Assembly: GCF_900104265.1 (NCBI RefSeq)
Contig: NZ_FNJJ01000002.1
Span: forward strand, 235,370-299,369
Direction of reading: 5' to 3'
Source: Ectopseudomonas guguanensis
GTDB lineage: Bacteria > Pseudomonadota > Gammaproteobacteria > Pseudomonadales > Pseudomonadaceae
DNA length: 64,000 bases
The translations under genes and the position numbers were made by a program. The notes under the pieces are model-generated. The model had not been told where the DNA came from and ran no database searches. It saw nothing but the letters and a program-made list of their open reading frames with translations. Positions 26,624 through 36,785 of this stretch are shown here, piece after piece (positions within the stretch are counted from its first letter, which is position 1; every line of letters begins with the position of its first letter).

Positions 26624-29152
26624 TCAATACACGTCGCGGCGATAGCGCCCTTGCTCGACCAGATCGTCCACCACCTGGTCGCCGAGCAGCTCACGCAACG
26701 CCGCATCGACGCCGCCGGCCATGCCCTGCAGGCTGCCGCAGACGTAGATCGCCGCGCCTTCATCTAGCCAGGCACGCAGGCGCTCGTGCTGCTCGCGCAG
26801 CAGATCCTGCACGTAGCGTTTCTCCGCCTGATCACGGGAGAACGCCAGATCCAGATGCTGCAGCTCGCCTGCGGCCAGCGCCGCCTGCAGCTCATCGCCA
26901 CAGAAGAAGTCGCAGGCGCGGTTGCGCTCGCCGAACAGCAGCCAGTTTCGCCCCTGCCCGGCCAGTGCCCGCGCGCGCAACAGCGAGCGCAGCCCAGCCA
27001 GGCCGGTGCCATTGCCGATCAGGATCAGCGGGCGGTCGTCGTCCGGCAGGTGGAAGCCGCTGTTGCGCCGCACCCGCGCCAGCAATTGCCCGCCGGCTGG
27101 CAGATGCTCGGTCAGCCAGCCGGAGCCCAGGCCCAGGCTGCCGTCGGCCTGCATGGCCTGGCGCACGATCAGTTGCAGCACGCCATCGGCCGCCACCGAG
27201 GCGATGGAGTATTCACGCGAACCCAGCGGCGCCAGGGCATCAACCAGCGCCTGGGCATGCAGGCCGACCAGATGCGCGAGGCTGTCCGGCAACCGGCGTT
27301 CGGCCAGGGCTTCGCAAAGGCTCAGCGCCTGGCCATCGAGGATCACCGGCTCGAGGCCATTGCAGCCGGAGTGCTGCAGCCAGGCCTGCACCGCAGCCGG
27401 CGCATGACGCGGACGAATCTCCAGGATGTCGCCGGCCTGCCAGGTACTCTGCGCAGGCGGCGTCAGGCCGAGGAAGAACACCGGCGCACCCTGACTGCCG
27501 GGGTTGAGCAGGCGTCGTTCGGCCAGCGTCCAGCCCTGCCAGGGCGCCTGTTCGAAGCGCATCGGCGCGGCGCCGGTCAGCTCGCTCAGCTGCTGTTGCC
27601 AGCGCTGCAGCGCGGCCTGGTCAGCGCCATCGACCTCGACGCTGTCGAACAGGCGCTGCGCGCCCTGCAAACCCAGCCAGTCGTTGATGCGCCGGGCGAA
27701 GCCGCAGAAGTGCTGGTACTGCCGGTCGCCCAGCGCCAGCACGGCGTAGCTCAGCTGTTCGAGCGGCAGCGAGCTGCCCAGCACCTTGCGCTCGAAACCC
27801 AGCGCGGCATCGGGCGCCTCGCCGTCACCGAAGGTGCTGACCACGAACAGCGCCTTGTGCGTCCGGCGCAGGCTGTCGGCATCGAGGCGCGACAGCGGCT
27901 CGACCCGCACCGGGATGCCGGCGGCCTGCAATTGCCCGGCGCTCTGCCAGGCCAGTTGCTCGGCAAAGCCGCTCTGGCTGGCGAAGCCGACCAGCCAGCC
28001 TTCGCCCGAGTCATCCGTTTTCAGCGCACCGCGCGCAGCCAGCGCCGCACGCTTCTTGCGCCGGCGATCCAGGTACAGCAGCCAGCCGGTAATGAAGAAC
28101 AGCGGCATGGCCGCCGAGGCCAGCATCATCAGGATGCGCCCGGTCAGGCCAAAGTATTCGCCGACATGCAGGGCATAGACGCTGGTCAGCAATTGCGCCT
28201 TGAAGCTCTTGTCGGCGTAGCGCTCGTGGCGACTGACGACGCCGGTAGCGGGATCGATCTGCAACTGGTTGAAGGCGCGCTCGTGCTCGGCGTCGTCGAG
28301 CACGTAGAAGACAGTGGCCGGCTGCCCGTCCACCGGCGGCAAGCGCAGGTTCCAGGCGACCAGCCCGGGCCCGGCAGCCTGTTGCACCCCCTGCCAGATG
28401 GCCGCGTGATCGACATGCGGCGCAGGCCCGGCGCCGGCGTCACGTCCAGCTCGCGAACGCCCTTCACGCTGCTCGGGCGGGTTGTCCGAAAGCAGGCGCG
28501 TCAGCCCTTCGCGATACCAGTCGTAGGACCAGTACAAACCGGTGAGCCCGGCGCAGAGGTAGAACAGCAGCACCCAGGTGCCGGCGACTGCGTGCAGGTC
28601 CCAGTTGAAGCTACGGCCCTTCTTCTTCCAGTCCAGGGTCAGCCAGGTGCGCCAGTTCAGCGCCTGGCGCGGCCAGCGCAGGTACAGGCCGGACAGGCAG
28701 AAGAACAGCAGCGCCAGGGTGCTGGCCGCGGTGATCTGCTTGCCAACTTCGCCCATGGCCAGGAAGCGGTGCAGCTGCAGCATCAGACCGAAGAACTGCT
28801 GGCCGACGGGTTCGGCCAGTATCTGCCCGGTGTAGGGGTCAAAGGTCACGCGCGGCCCGCGGCGCTCGCCCGGTGGCGGCGCAAGAAAGGCGGTGCCGGG
28901 GCCGTCGTGGCGGCTATCGAGCCACAGGCTGGCGACCCGGTCGGCGCTGGCCGACTCGATCCTGGCGACCAGTTCGGCGGGCTCGAGCCAACCCTGCTCG
29001 CTGCGCTGGATCTGCCAGCGCTCGGCATTCAGGGCGCGGGTGATCTCACCCTCGAAGCTGTAGAGGGCACCGGTGATGCCCATGATGGCCAGCACCAGAC
29101 CGGCGCTGATGCCGAAGAACCAGTGCAACTGGAAGATGATTTTCTTGAACAC
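26624..29152 (-). CDS. piuB: PiuB-like PepSY/flavodoxin/FAD-NAD(P)H reductase
   Basis: Encodes about 842 residues from the GTG at 29152, which has AGGGG about 10 bases upstream; a GTG 27 bases earlier is also open. The N-terminal 400 residues form a PepSY-associated membrane region with about four helices (LHWFFGISAGLVLAIMGITG; WVLLFYLCAGLTGLYW; ILMMLASAAMPLFFITGWLLY). A flavodoxin-like domain (GWLVGFASQSGFAEQLAW) follows, then an FAD-binding segment (SREYSIASV) and an NADPH-binding segment (LILIGNGTGLAGLRSLL), as in sulfite reductase flavoprotein subunits. Probably an inner-membrane ferric-siderophore reductase that releases iron imported by PiuA. P. aeruginosa PA4513 has the same build and neighbours piuA. 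Confidence 0.85.
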   Translation of the reverse strand: MFKKIIFQLHWFFGISAGLVLAIMGITGALYSFEGEITRALNAERWQIQRSEQGWLEPAELVARIESASADRVASLWLDSRHDGPGTAFLAPPPGERRGPRVTFDPYTGQILAEPVGQQFFGLMLQLHRFLAMGEVGKQITAASTLALLFFCLSGLYLRWPRQALNWRTWLTLDWKKKGRSFNWDLHAVAGTWVLLFYLCAGLTGLYWSYDWYREGLTRLLSDNPPEQREGRSRAGRDAGAGPAPHVDHAAIWQGVQQAAGPGLVAWNLRLPPVDGQPATVFYVLDDAEHERAFNQLQIDPATGVVSRHERYADKSFKAQLLTSVYALHVGEYFGLTGRILMMLASAAMPLFFITGWLLYLDRRRKKRAALAARGALKTDDSGEGWLVGFASQSGFAEQLAWQSAGQLQAAGIPVRVEPLSRLDADSLRRTHKALFVVSTFGDGEAPDAALGFERKVLGSSLPLEQLSYAVLALGDRQYQHFCGFARRINDWLGLQGAQRLFDSVEVDGADQAALQRWQQQLSELTGAAPMRFEQAPWQGWTLAERRLLNPGSQGAPVFFLGLTPPAQSTWQAGDILEIRPRHAPAAVQAWLQHSGCNGLEPVILDGQALSLCEALAERRLPDSLAHLVGLHAQALVDALAPLGSREYSIASVAADGVLQLIVRQAMQADGSLGLGSGWLTEHLPAGGQLLARVRRNSGFHLPDDDRPLILIGNGTGLAGLRSLLRARALAGQGRNWLLFGERNRACDFFCGDELQAALAAGELQHLDLAFSRDQAEKRYVQDLLREQHERLRAWLDEGAAIYVCGSLQGMAGGVDAALRELLGDQVVDDLVEQGRYRRDVY

Positions 29153-29202
29153 GACGGAGCAACCCCTGCCCTGACCCACTGCGACGGGCGGCTACTCTAT
29201 AT

Positions 29203-29229
29203 GGGAATAATTTTCATAACCATTCATTT
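29203..29229 (-). promoter_or_regulatory. candidate Fur box upstream of piuB
   Basis: GGGAATAATTTTCATAACC and the adjacent ATTCATTT resemble the GATAATGATAATCATTATC Fur consensus, and lie about 50 bases upstream of the piuB start. This is the clearest AT-rich island in the area. Confidence 0.6.
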
Positions 29230-29388
29230 ACGCGTTATTTACGCATCTGCGCAGGTGCCAAGAGGCATCGCCCGGCGCGCTTGTGAAACCCGATGGTCGC
29301 CCCTCGGCCAGCGCCTGCAGTTATCGGTATAATCGGCAGTTTTCCAGGCACCAAAGTGCCTTCAACGCTTCCATCCAGGCACATATTC

Positions 29389-30972
<1,584 letters not shown>

Positions 30973-30980
30973 GATCGAAC

Positions 30981-31001
30981 AAGGCCCGCTCTGCGGGCCT
31001 T
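30981..31001. terminator. terminator after prfC
   Basis: AAGGCCCGC and GCGGGCCTT pair perfectly around loop TCT. The hairpin lies between the convergent prfC and gcd genes, though the U-run is weak. Confidence 0.75.
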
Positions 31002-31008
31002 GTGCCGT

Positions 31009-33426
31009 TTACTCTTCCTCCTCCAGCGCCCAGGCCACCAGCGAATCACCCATGCGCGTACCGAACGAGCCGTGCCCGCCGGCCATCACCACCACGTACT
31101 GCTTGCCGGTCTTTTCCGAGACATAGCTGATCGGCGTGGCCTGGCCGCCTGCCGGCAACCTGTCCTTCCACAGTTCCTCGCCGGTGCGCATGTCGTAGGC
31201 GCGCAGGTAGTAGTCCAGCGTGCCGCTGAGAAAGCCCAGGCCACTGGCGGTGATCAACGGGCCACCGAGGTTCGGCACGCCCACCGTCAGGGGGATACCC
31301 AGTGGGGCACTGTCGCGGCTGGTGCCGTTCTTGCGCTGCCAGACCTTGTCCATGCTGCGCAGGTCGACCGCGGTGACGTAGCCCCATGGTGGCGCCTGAC
31401 AAGGCAACCCCAGCGGCGACAGGAAAGGCTCCAGGCTGACCATGTAGGGCGCACCGTGGTTGGGTTGAAGGCCCAGTTCGCTGCCGCCCTGGCGTGCCTC
31501 CCTAACCTCCTCACGCCGGACCAGGCGCGAAACGAAAGCCAGGTAGTTCGGCGCGCCGAAGAGGATCTGCCGCTGCGGATCGACCGCCACCGAGGGCCAG
31601 TTGAACACCCCGACGTTGCCCGGATAGATCAGCGAACCCTGCTCCGACGGCGGGGTGAAGTCGCCCTCGTAACGCAGGCGATGGAACTGGATGCGGCAGA
31701 TCAGCTGGTCGAACGGCGTACCGCCCCACATGTCGCGCTCGTACAGCGGCTCCTCGGGAGCATAGCTGAGCGCGGAGGCCGGCTGAGTCGGCGCGGTGAA
31801 GTCGCCCTCCACCGTGCCCTGCGGCACCGGATGCTCGGTGACCGGCACGATCGGCTCGCCGTTGCGCCGGTCGAGCACGTAGAGGTCGCCGCGCTTGGTC
31901 GGCTGGATGATCGCCGGCACCGGCCCGTCGGGGCCCTCGATATCTACCAGAGTAGGCTGGGATGGCAGGTCACGATCCCACAGGTCATGGTGCACGGTGC
32001 GAAACTCCCAGCGCACCCGTCCGGTTTCCAGGTCAAGCGCCACCAGCGCCGCGGTGAAGCGCTCGGCTTCGGGGCTGCGCTGCACGCCCCACTGGTCGGG
32101 CGTCTGGTTGCCCATGGGGATGTATACCAAGCCCAGTGCCTCGTCCGCCGTGGCGATGGTCCAGGAGTTGGGGGTGCTGCGCACATAGGTCTCGCCGGGC
32201 GGCAGCGGCTCGGTGGCGTCGGGGCGGCCGGGGTCGAAGTTCCACACCAGCTCGCCGCTACGCACGTCATAGGCGCGAATCACCCCGCCCGGCGAATCCA
32301 CCGAGCCGTTGTCGGTCACCGAGCCGCCCACTATCACCAGCTTCTCGGTAACCACCGGCGGCGAGGTGGGCAGGTAGACGCCCAGCGCGTCATCGCCCAG
32401 ACCCACCTTGAGATCGACCATGCCGCCCTCGCCGAAATCCTCGCAGGGCTTGCCGTCATGCAGATCGAGCGCGTACAGCGTGGAGTCGTTGGTGGGCAGG
32501 AACAGGCGCTGAGTGCAGCGTGGCGGTGCCTGCGGCGGCAGCTCTGGCAGCGCACCTGCTCGTGCCGCGATCAAGGGGCCGGCATAGGCGGCCGCGTCGT
32601 GATAGGCCAGGCCGCGGCAGGTCATGTGCTGGTAGTACTCGGCCTGGCGGTTGATGGCCGGGTCGAAGCGCCAGCGCTCCTCGCCGGTGTCGGCATCCAC
32701 GGCGATGGCGATGCTGTGCGGCGTGCAGATGAACAGGTTGTCGCCGATCTTCAGCGGCGTCACCTGATTGGTGATCTCGCCGGGGTCGCCTTCACCAGGC
32801 AGATCGCCGGTGTGAAACTCCCAGGCCTTCTTCAACCGCCCTACGTTGGCCGAGGTGATCTGTTCGGCACCGGCGTAGCGTTCGCCTCGCGACGAGCCGC
32901 CGTAAGCTGTCCATTCGCTGACTGAACGGCTGTTAGGCGTCACACCTGCAGCCGCCATGCGCGGCTCGTCGAAACGGCCGGGCAGGCGATGGTAATCCTG
33001 GGTCAGCGAATAGCCCGCCATGCCCGCGCCCAGCAGCAAGCCGATGCCCAGCACCACGCTGGCGCCGTCACGCCAGGTCTGCCCGGGGGCGATATGCCGG
33101 TTGATCCACGGCAGCAGCAGCCATAGCCCGAGTACGCACCACATGTCGATGCGCGGCGCCATCTGCCACCAGTCGAAGCGCACCTCGTAGACCGTCCAGG
33201 CCAGGCTCGCCAGCAGCACCAGGGCGTACAGCCAAAGGGCAGCACGCTGGCGCCGATGAATCAGCACGCCCACCAGCAGCAGGCCGAGGCCTGCCAGCAG
33301 GTAGTACCAGGAGCCGCCCAGCCACACCAGATAGGCGCCACCGAGCGCCAGCAGCACGCCTAGCAAGGCCACCAGCCAGGTAGTCAGGATGATGCGCAGG
33401 GGCTGCGCCTCGTTATTCTCGATCAT
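31009..33426 (-). CDS. gcd: membrane-bound PQQ-dependent glucose dehydrogenase
   Basis: Encodes 805 residues. Five N-terminal membrane helices (about 10-140) anchor it in the inner membrane. The periplasmic eight-bladed quinoprotein domain follows, from WTAYGGSSRGERYAGAEQIT, with tryptophan-docking repeats (IRAYDVRSGELVWNFDPG, YLRAYDMRTGEELWKDRLPAGGQATPISY). It oxidises glucose to gluconolactone and passes electrons to ubiquinone, the first step of the direct oxidative pathway in pseudomonads. PQQ synthesis genes are not in the window. Confidence 0.95.
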   Translation of the reverse strand: MIENNEAQPLRIILTTWLVALLGVLLALGGAYLVWLGGSWYYLLAGLGLLLVGVLIHRRQRAALWLYALVLLASLAWTVYEVRFDWWQMAPRIDMWCVLGLWLLLPWINRHIAPGQTWRDGASVVLGIGLLLGAGMAGYSLTQDYHRLPGRFDEPRMAAAGVTPNSRSVSEWTAYGGSSRGERYAGAEQITSANVGRLKKAWEFHTGDLPGEGDPGEITNQVTPLKIGDNLFICTPHSIAIAVDADTGEERWRFDPAINRQAEYYQHMTCRGLAYHDAAAYAGPLIAARAGALPELPPQAPPRCTQRLFLPTNDSTLYALDLHDGKPCEDFGEGGMVDLKVGLGDDALGVYLPTSPPVVTEKLVIVGGSVTDNGSVDSPGGVIRAYDVRSGELVWNFDPGRPDATEPLPPGETYVRSTPNSWTIATADEALGLVYIPMGNQTPDQWGVQRSPEAERFTAALVALDLETGRVRWEFRTVHHDLWDRDLPSQPTLVDIEGPDGPVPAIIQPTKRGDLYVLDRRNGEPIVPVTEHPVPQGTVEGDFTAPTQPASALSYAPEEPLYERDMWGGTPFDQLICRIQFHRLRYEGDFTPPSEQGSLIYPGNVGVFNWPSVAVDPQRQILFGAPNYLAFVSRLVRREEVREARQGGSELGLQPNHGAPYMVSLEPFLSPLGLPCQAPPWGYVTAVDLRSMDKVWQRKNGTSRDSAPLGIPLTVGVPNLGGPLITASGLGFLSGTLDYYLRAYDMRTGEELWKDRLPAGGQATPISYVSEKTGKQYVVVMAGGHGSFGTRMGDSLVAWALEEEE

Positions 33427-33594
33427 TGCTCACTCCCCGAATCACTGCCCCATCCAGACCGGGGCCGTGATCTGTGGATACGGGGCAAGCGGCGAGAGTT
33501 CAGGGATTCTGCCCCGGCAATGGCGCAGCCGGCTCCCCGCCGCGCCAGCCTTGGCATAAAGTGGCGCCTGGTCCCGATAGTCCCTGGAGCGCCA

Positions 33595-34302
33595 ATGTCT
33601 CATCCGAACATCGTCATCCTTACCGGTGCGGGGATTTCCGCCGAGAGCGGCATCCGCACCTTCCGCGCATCCGACGGCCTGTGGGAAGACCACCGCATCG
33701 AAGAGGTGGCCACGCCCGAAGGCTTCGCCCGCGACCCGGCACTGGTACAGCGCTTCTACGACATGCGCCGCGCCCAGCTGCGCGATCCGGCCATCGCACC
33801 GAATGCCGGGCATCTGGCCCTGGCCGAGCTGGAGGCCGGCTGGCAAGGTGACTTCCTGCTGGTCACGCAGAACGTCGACAACCTGCACGAGCGGGCCGGC
33901 TCCAAACGCCTGCTGCACATGCACGGCGAGCTGCAGTCGATGCTGTGCAGCAACAGCCAGCAGCGTTTCCCGCTATTGGAGGACATGCCGGTGGGCCAGG
34001 CGTGCGCCTGCTGCGGCCTGGTCGGCACCTTGCGTCCGGATATCGTCTGGTTCGGCGAGATGCCCTATCACATGGAGCGCATCTACGACGCGCTGGAGCA
34101 GTGCGAGCTGTTCGTCAGCATCGGCACCTCCGGGCACGTCTACCCGGCGGCGGGTTTCGTCGAGCAGGCGCGCCGGGCCGGTGCGCATACGCTGGAGATC
34201 AACCTGGAGCCGAGCCAGGGCCATTCGCTGTTCGCCGAGAAGCGCTATGGGCCAGCCACCGAAGAATTGCCGCGCTGGGTGGCGGAGCTGCTGGCGAGCT
34301 AA
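33595..34302 (+). CDS. cobB: CobB-type sirtuin, NAD-dependent deacylase
   Basis: Encodes 235 residues. GAGISAESGI (11-20) binds NAD, TQNVDNLHERAG follows, and the catalytic base is His110 in HMHGE. Four cysteines (from about 118 and the CACCG cluster) form the zinc site. Y55xxR58 in RFYDMRRAQ is the class III signature that accepts succinyl/malonyl lysine as well as acetyl lysine. The ATG at 33595 sits after GGAGCGCCA; the upstream frame extension reads through the promoter and lacks conservation. A REP-type repeat follows the stop. Confidence 0.93.
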   Translation: MSHPNIVILTGAGISAESGIRTFRASDGLWEDHRIEEVATPEGFARDPALVQRFYDMRRAQLRDPAIAPNAGHLALAELEAGWQGDFLLVTQNVDNLHERAGSKRLLHMHGELQSMLCSNSQQRFPLLEDMPVGQACACCGLVGTLRPDIVWFGEMPYHMERIYDALEQCELFVSIGTSGHVYPAAGFVEQARRAGAHTLEINLEPSQGHSLFAEKRYGPATEELPRWVAELLAS

Positions 34303-34303
34303 A

Positions 34304-34358
34304 CGTAGGGCGGGTGCAACCCGCCAAAACGCAAATGGGCGGGTTGCACCCGCCCTAC
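34304..34358. repeat. REP-type inverted repeat, second copy
   Basis: Same arms as at 12157-12211 (GTAGGGCGGGTGCAACCCGCC and complement), located 2 bases after the cobB stop. Confidence 0.85.
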
Positions 34359-34451
34359 ATCCGCTCCCATCTGTTGGGCCACGCCTGGAGGAGAGGGATG
34401 GGAAGAGGGTGATACAGACGACTCGGCGTTGCCGGATAGCCCTCTCCCCTG

Positions 34452-34477
34452 CCCCTCTCCCGCAAGCGGGAGAGGGG
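34452..34477 (-). terminator. terminator-like repetitive hairpin after the EF-hand membrane protein gene
   Basis: CCCCTCTCCCGC pairs with GCGGGAGAGGGG over 12 bases with only AA between. It belongs to a common CTCTCCC-rich intergenic repeat type of pseudomonads. Confidence 0.6.
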
Positions 34478-34487
34478 AGACAAGCAC

Positions 34488-36668
34488 CTACTGCGCCGCG
34501 CCCTGCACCGGCGCCGCCGCTTCGGCCGGTACCTCTGGCTCCGGGCTGAACGCGCCATTGCTCCAGGCGTAATAGCCCAGCCCCAGCGCCAGCAGCAGGG
34601 CGATGATCCAGGGCCATACCACCGGCTTGTTGGCATAGGGGTCGCGCAGCGCACGGTCGCTGCCCTTGGGCAGTACCGCCATCTGCGTGAGTTCTGTGCC
34701 GAAGGGAATGCTGATGCGCGCCTGGGCGTTCACCGCCCAGCCGTTGCCGTCGAGGATCGGCCCCAGGCTACGTCGGCGCAGCTTGAACCAGGCCAGCAGC
34801 ATGGCCGGACCGGAGATGGCCAGCAGCACGCAGAGAAACAGCAGCGGAATCTGCCACCAGACCAATGACAGAATCCCCGTGACCACCGCGGCCAGCGCCG
34901 TGCCCAGGGCGCCGACGGCGAGGCCGATGGCGGCGAAGATCCCGGCGAACTTGGCGATATCGAACGCCGGCGCCGGTGTCGCAGCAGGCGCGGCCCCGGT
35001 TTCGCCGACCTTGGCCGCGGCCTTGTTGACCACGTCGGCGTCGCGGCTGGCCGCCAGCTTCTGCACCTGATCGGACACCAGCTTGGAAACGCGTCGATAC
35101 GGCGACCAGAACGCCTCGCGGAGGCTGATGGCGTTCTGCACCACCTTGACCACGGTGGCATCCCAGTCGTTGCCGTCGCGGTCGTAGAACAGACCATGGC
35201 GACCGGCCTGCAGGTCGCCCTCGCTGCCGGCGGTCACCGCCACCACGATGTTCAGCGCCTCCTTGCCGCGCACCGGCTGGCCGCGGCGGGTGCAGGCGCA
35301 GTAAAGCAGGAAGCAGTCGCTGGCCGCCGCCACCTTGGCATGCGCCTCGACATCGCCCACTTCCACCACCAGGTCGCAGCTCTTGCCGTCGATGTACAGC
35401 ACGCCGGCCTGGAACACCGCCTTGTCCTGGCGGGCATAGAAACTCTGGAACGAGACGAAGTTGCGCAGCAGCTCGATCAGGCCGTGACGCAGGCGAATCA
35501 GCTTGTCCAGATCGACCAGGCCGCCGGCCGCCTCGGCCACCGCCTTGTCCTGCTCGACCAGGGCCAGCAGGCGCGCCTCGATGCCCTGCTCCACCAGTTC
35601 GAGAATGCGCCCGCGGCTCAACACCTCGGCGATCGCCGGCTTGGGCGCCTCGGCCTGCCAGGCCAGGTAGTTGCCACAGAGCGTCAGCAGGTGCTGCCAC
35701 TGCTCGCGCGACAGGCTGTCCAGCTCACCAAAGACCGGCACCACCACGCGCTGACGGAAAGCGGCGATGGCGTCCTGCCAGGCCGGGTTGAGACCTTTGC
35801 TCAACGGCAGATGATCGCCTTGCTGCACGGCGGCCAGCGGCAGGCCGGCCACTTCGCCGGCATCGGCCAGCGACAGCGAGGCCAGGCGCACCAGCTCCTC
35901 TTCCCGGGCGTTCATCAGCGCCGCCGCGCGCGGGTCGAACTCGGCCATGGCCACGCGGGTGAAATAGTCGTCGATCTTGTCGCGCACCGCGCTCAGCGCC
36001 TCGACCGCCGCCACCGTGCCCTCGCCGAACACGTCCAGCCCCTGCTCGGCGGCCCGGGCATGCCAGGCGTGCATCTGCCGCGCCTGATCGAAGAAGGCAG
36101 CGATCTGCTCGACGCCGATGGCCGGCTCGCCACTGCGGTCGGTCTGCGCGCCCAGGCAGGCGATGATGTCGGCGATGGCCGCCTTGAGCGTGGCGTCGTC
36201 GGTAAGGCTGGCCGGCACCAGGCCGTCGCCGTTGGCCTCGTGCGGCGGGAACAGCTGCGCCAGATTGGCGGTATCGGCCGGCGTCAGGCTATCGCCATCG
36301 GCACGCCCGAGCAGGCTCAGCAGGCGCTGGGCGGCCAGACGCAGGCGCGTGCCCTCGGCATCGTCGGTCAGCGAAGCCAGTTGCAGCGGCCCCGGCTGGA
36401 ACAGCACCGCCGGGTCGGCCAGGCGTGCCAGGGTCCAGTCCACCACGTCGAGAATCTCCGGGGCGCGAATACGGCCGTCCTTGTTCAGGTCGATGTATTC
36501 GAGCATGCGCCGGTCCAGCTCCAGGTTGTTCACCGGGCAGGCCAGGCTGGCCCAGAGTTTCTGGTCCAGGCCGCGCAGGGCGGCGAGGTCGGCCGGGGTT
36601 TCCAGTTGCACCTGATCGAAACCGCCGGCGCGGAAGAAGCGCCAGCGATGCGCGAGAGCTTGAGTCAT
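34488..36668 (-). CDS. membrane protein of unknown function with EF-hand motif
   Basis: Encodes 726 residues and is not recognised as a named family. An EF-hand calcium loop occurs at residues 60-71 (DLNKDGRIRAPE, with Asp, Asn, Asp and a final Glu at canonical positions). Two degenerate versions follow (RADGDSLTPADT and EANGDGLVPASL). The middle 400 residues are helical and acidic, with no catalytic motif. Three or so hydrophobic segments lie near the C terminus (FAGIFAAIGLAVGALGTALAAVV; IPLLFLCVLLAISGPAMLLAWF; WPWIIALLLALGLGYYAW), followed by an Ala/Pro/Glu tail. There is no signal peptide, so most of the protein probably faces the cytoplasm. It stands alone between cobB and the fructose operon. 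Confidence 0.75.
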   Translation of the reverse strand: MTQALAHRWRFFRAGGFDQVQLETPADLAALRGLDQKLWASLACPVNNLELDRRMLEYIDLNKDGRIRAPEILDVVDWTLARLADPAVLFQPGPLQLASLTDDAEGTRLRLAAQRLLSLLGRADGDSLTPADTANLAQLFPPHEANGDGLVPASLTDDATLKAAIADIIACLGAQTDRSGEPAIGVEQIAAFFDQARQMHAWHARAAEQGLDVFGEGTVAAVEALSAVRDKIDDYFTRVAMAEFDPRAAALMNAREEELVRLASLSLADAGEVAGLPLAAVQQGDHLPLSKGLNPAWQDAIAAFRQRVVVPVFGELDSLSREQWQHLLTLCGNYLAWQAEAPKPAIAEVLSRGRILELVEQGIEARLLALVEQDKAVAEAAGGLVDLDKLIRLRHGLIELLRNFVSFQSFYARQDKAVFQAGVLYIDGKSCDLVVEVGDVEAHAKVAAASDCFLLYCACTRRGQPVRGKEALNIVVAVTAGSEGDLQAGRHGLFYDRDGNDWDATVVKVVQNAISLREAFWSPYRRVSKLVSDQVQKLAASRDADVVNKAAAKVGETGAAPAATPAPAFDIAKFAGIFAAIGLAVGALGTALAAVVTGILSLVWWQIPLLFLCVLLAISGPAMLLAWFKLRRRSLGPILDGNGWAVNAQARISIPFGTELTQMAVLPKGSDRALRDPYANKPVVWPWIIALLLALGLGYYAWSNGAFSPEPEVPAEAAAPVQGAAQ

Positions 36669-36785
36669 CTACAGAGGATCCTTTCTGGCTGAGGGGGATG
36701 GCGCCAAGGGGCAGGCGGGTGAACCGCCGCCCCTACTTCCCAGGCGCTGATTAGGCCAGTGTAACCGAGCCTCGCGCCCCTGCAC

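Noticed and set aside
26786..29332. Antisense frame of about 850 codons opposite piuB
   Set aside because: Shadow; PiuB on the minus strand has all domains.
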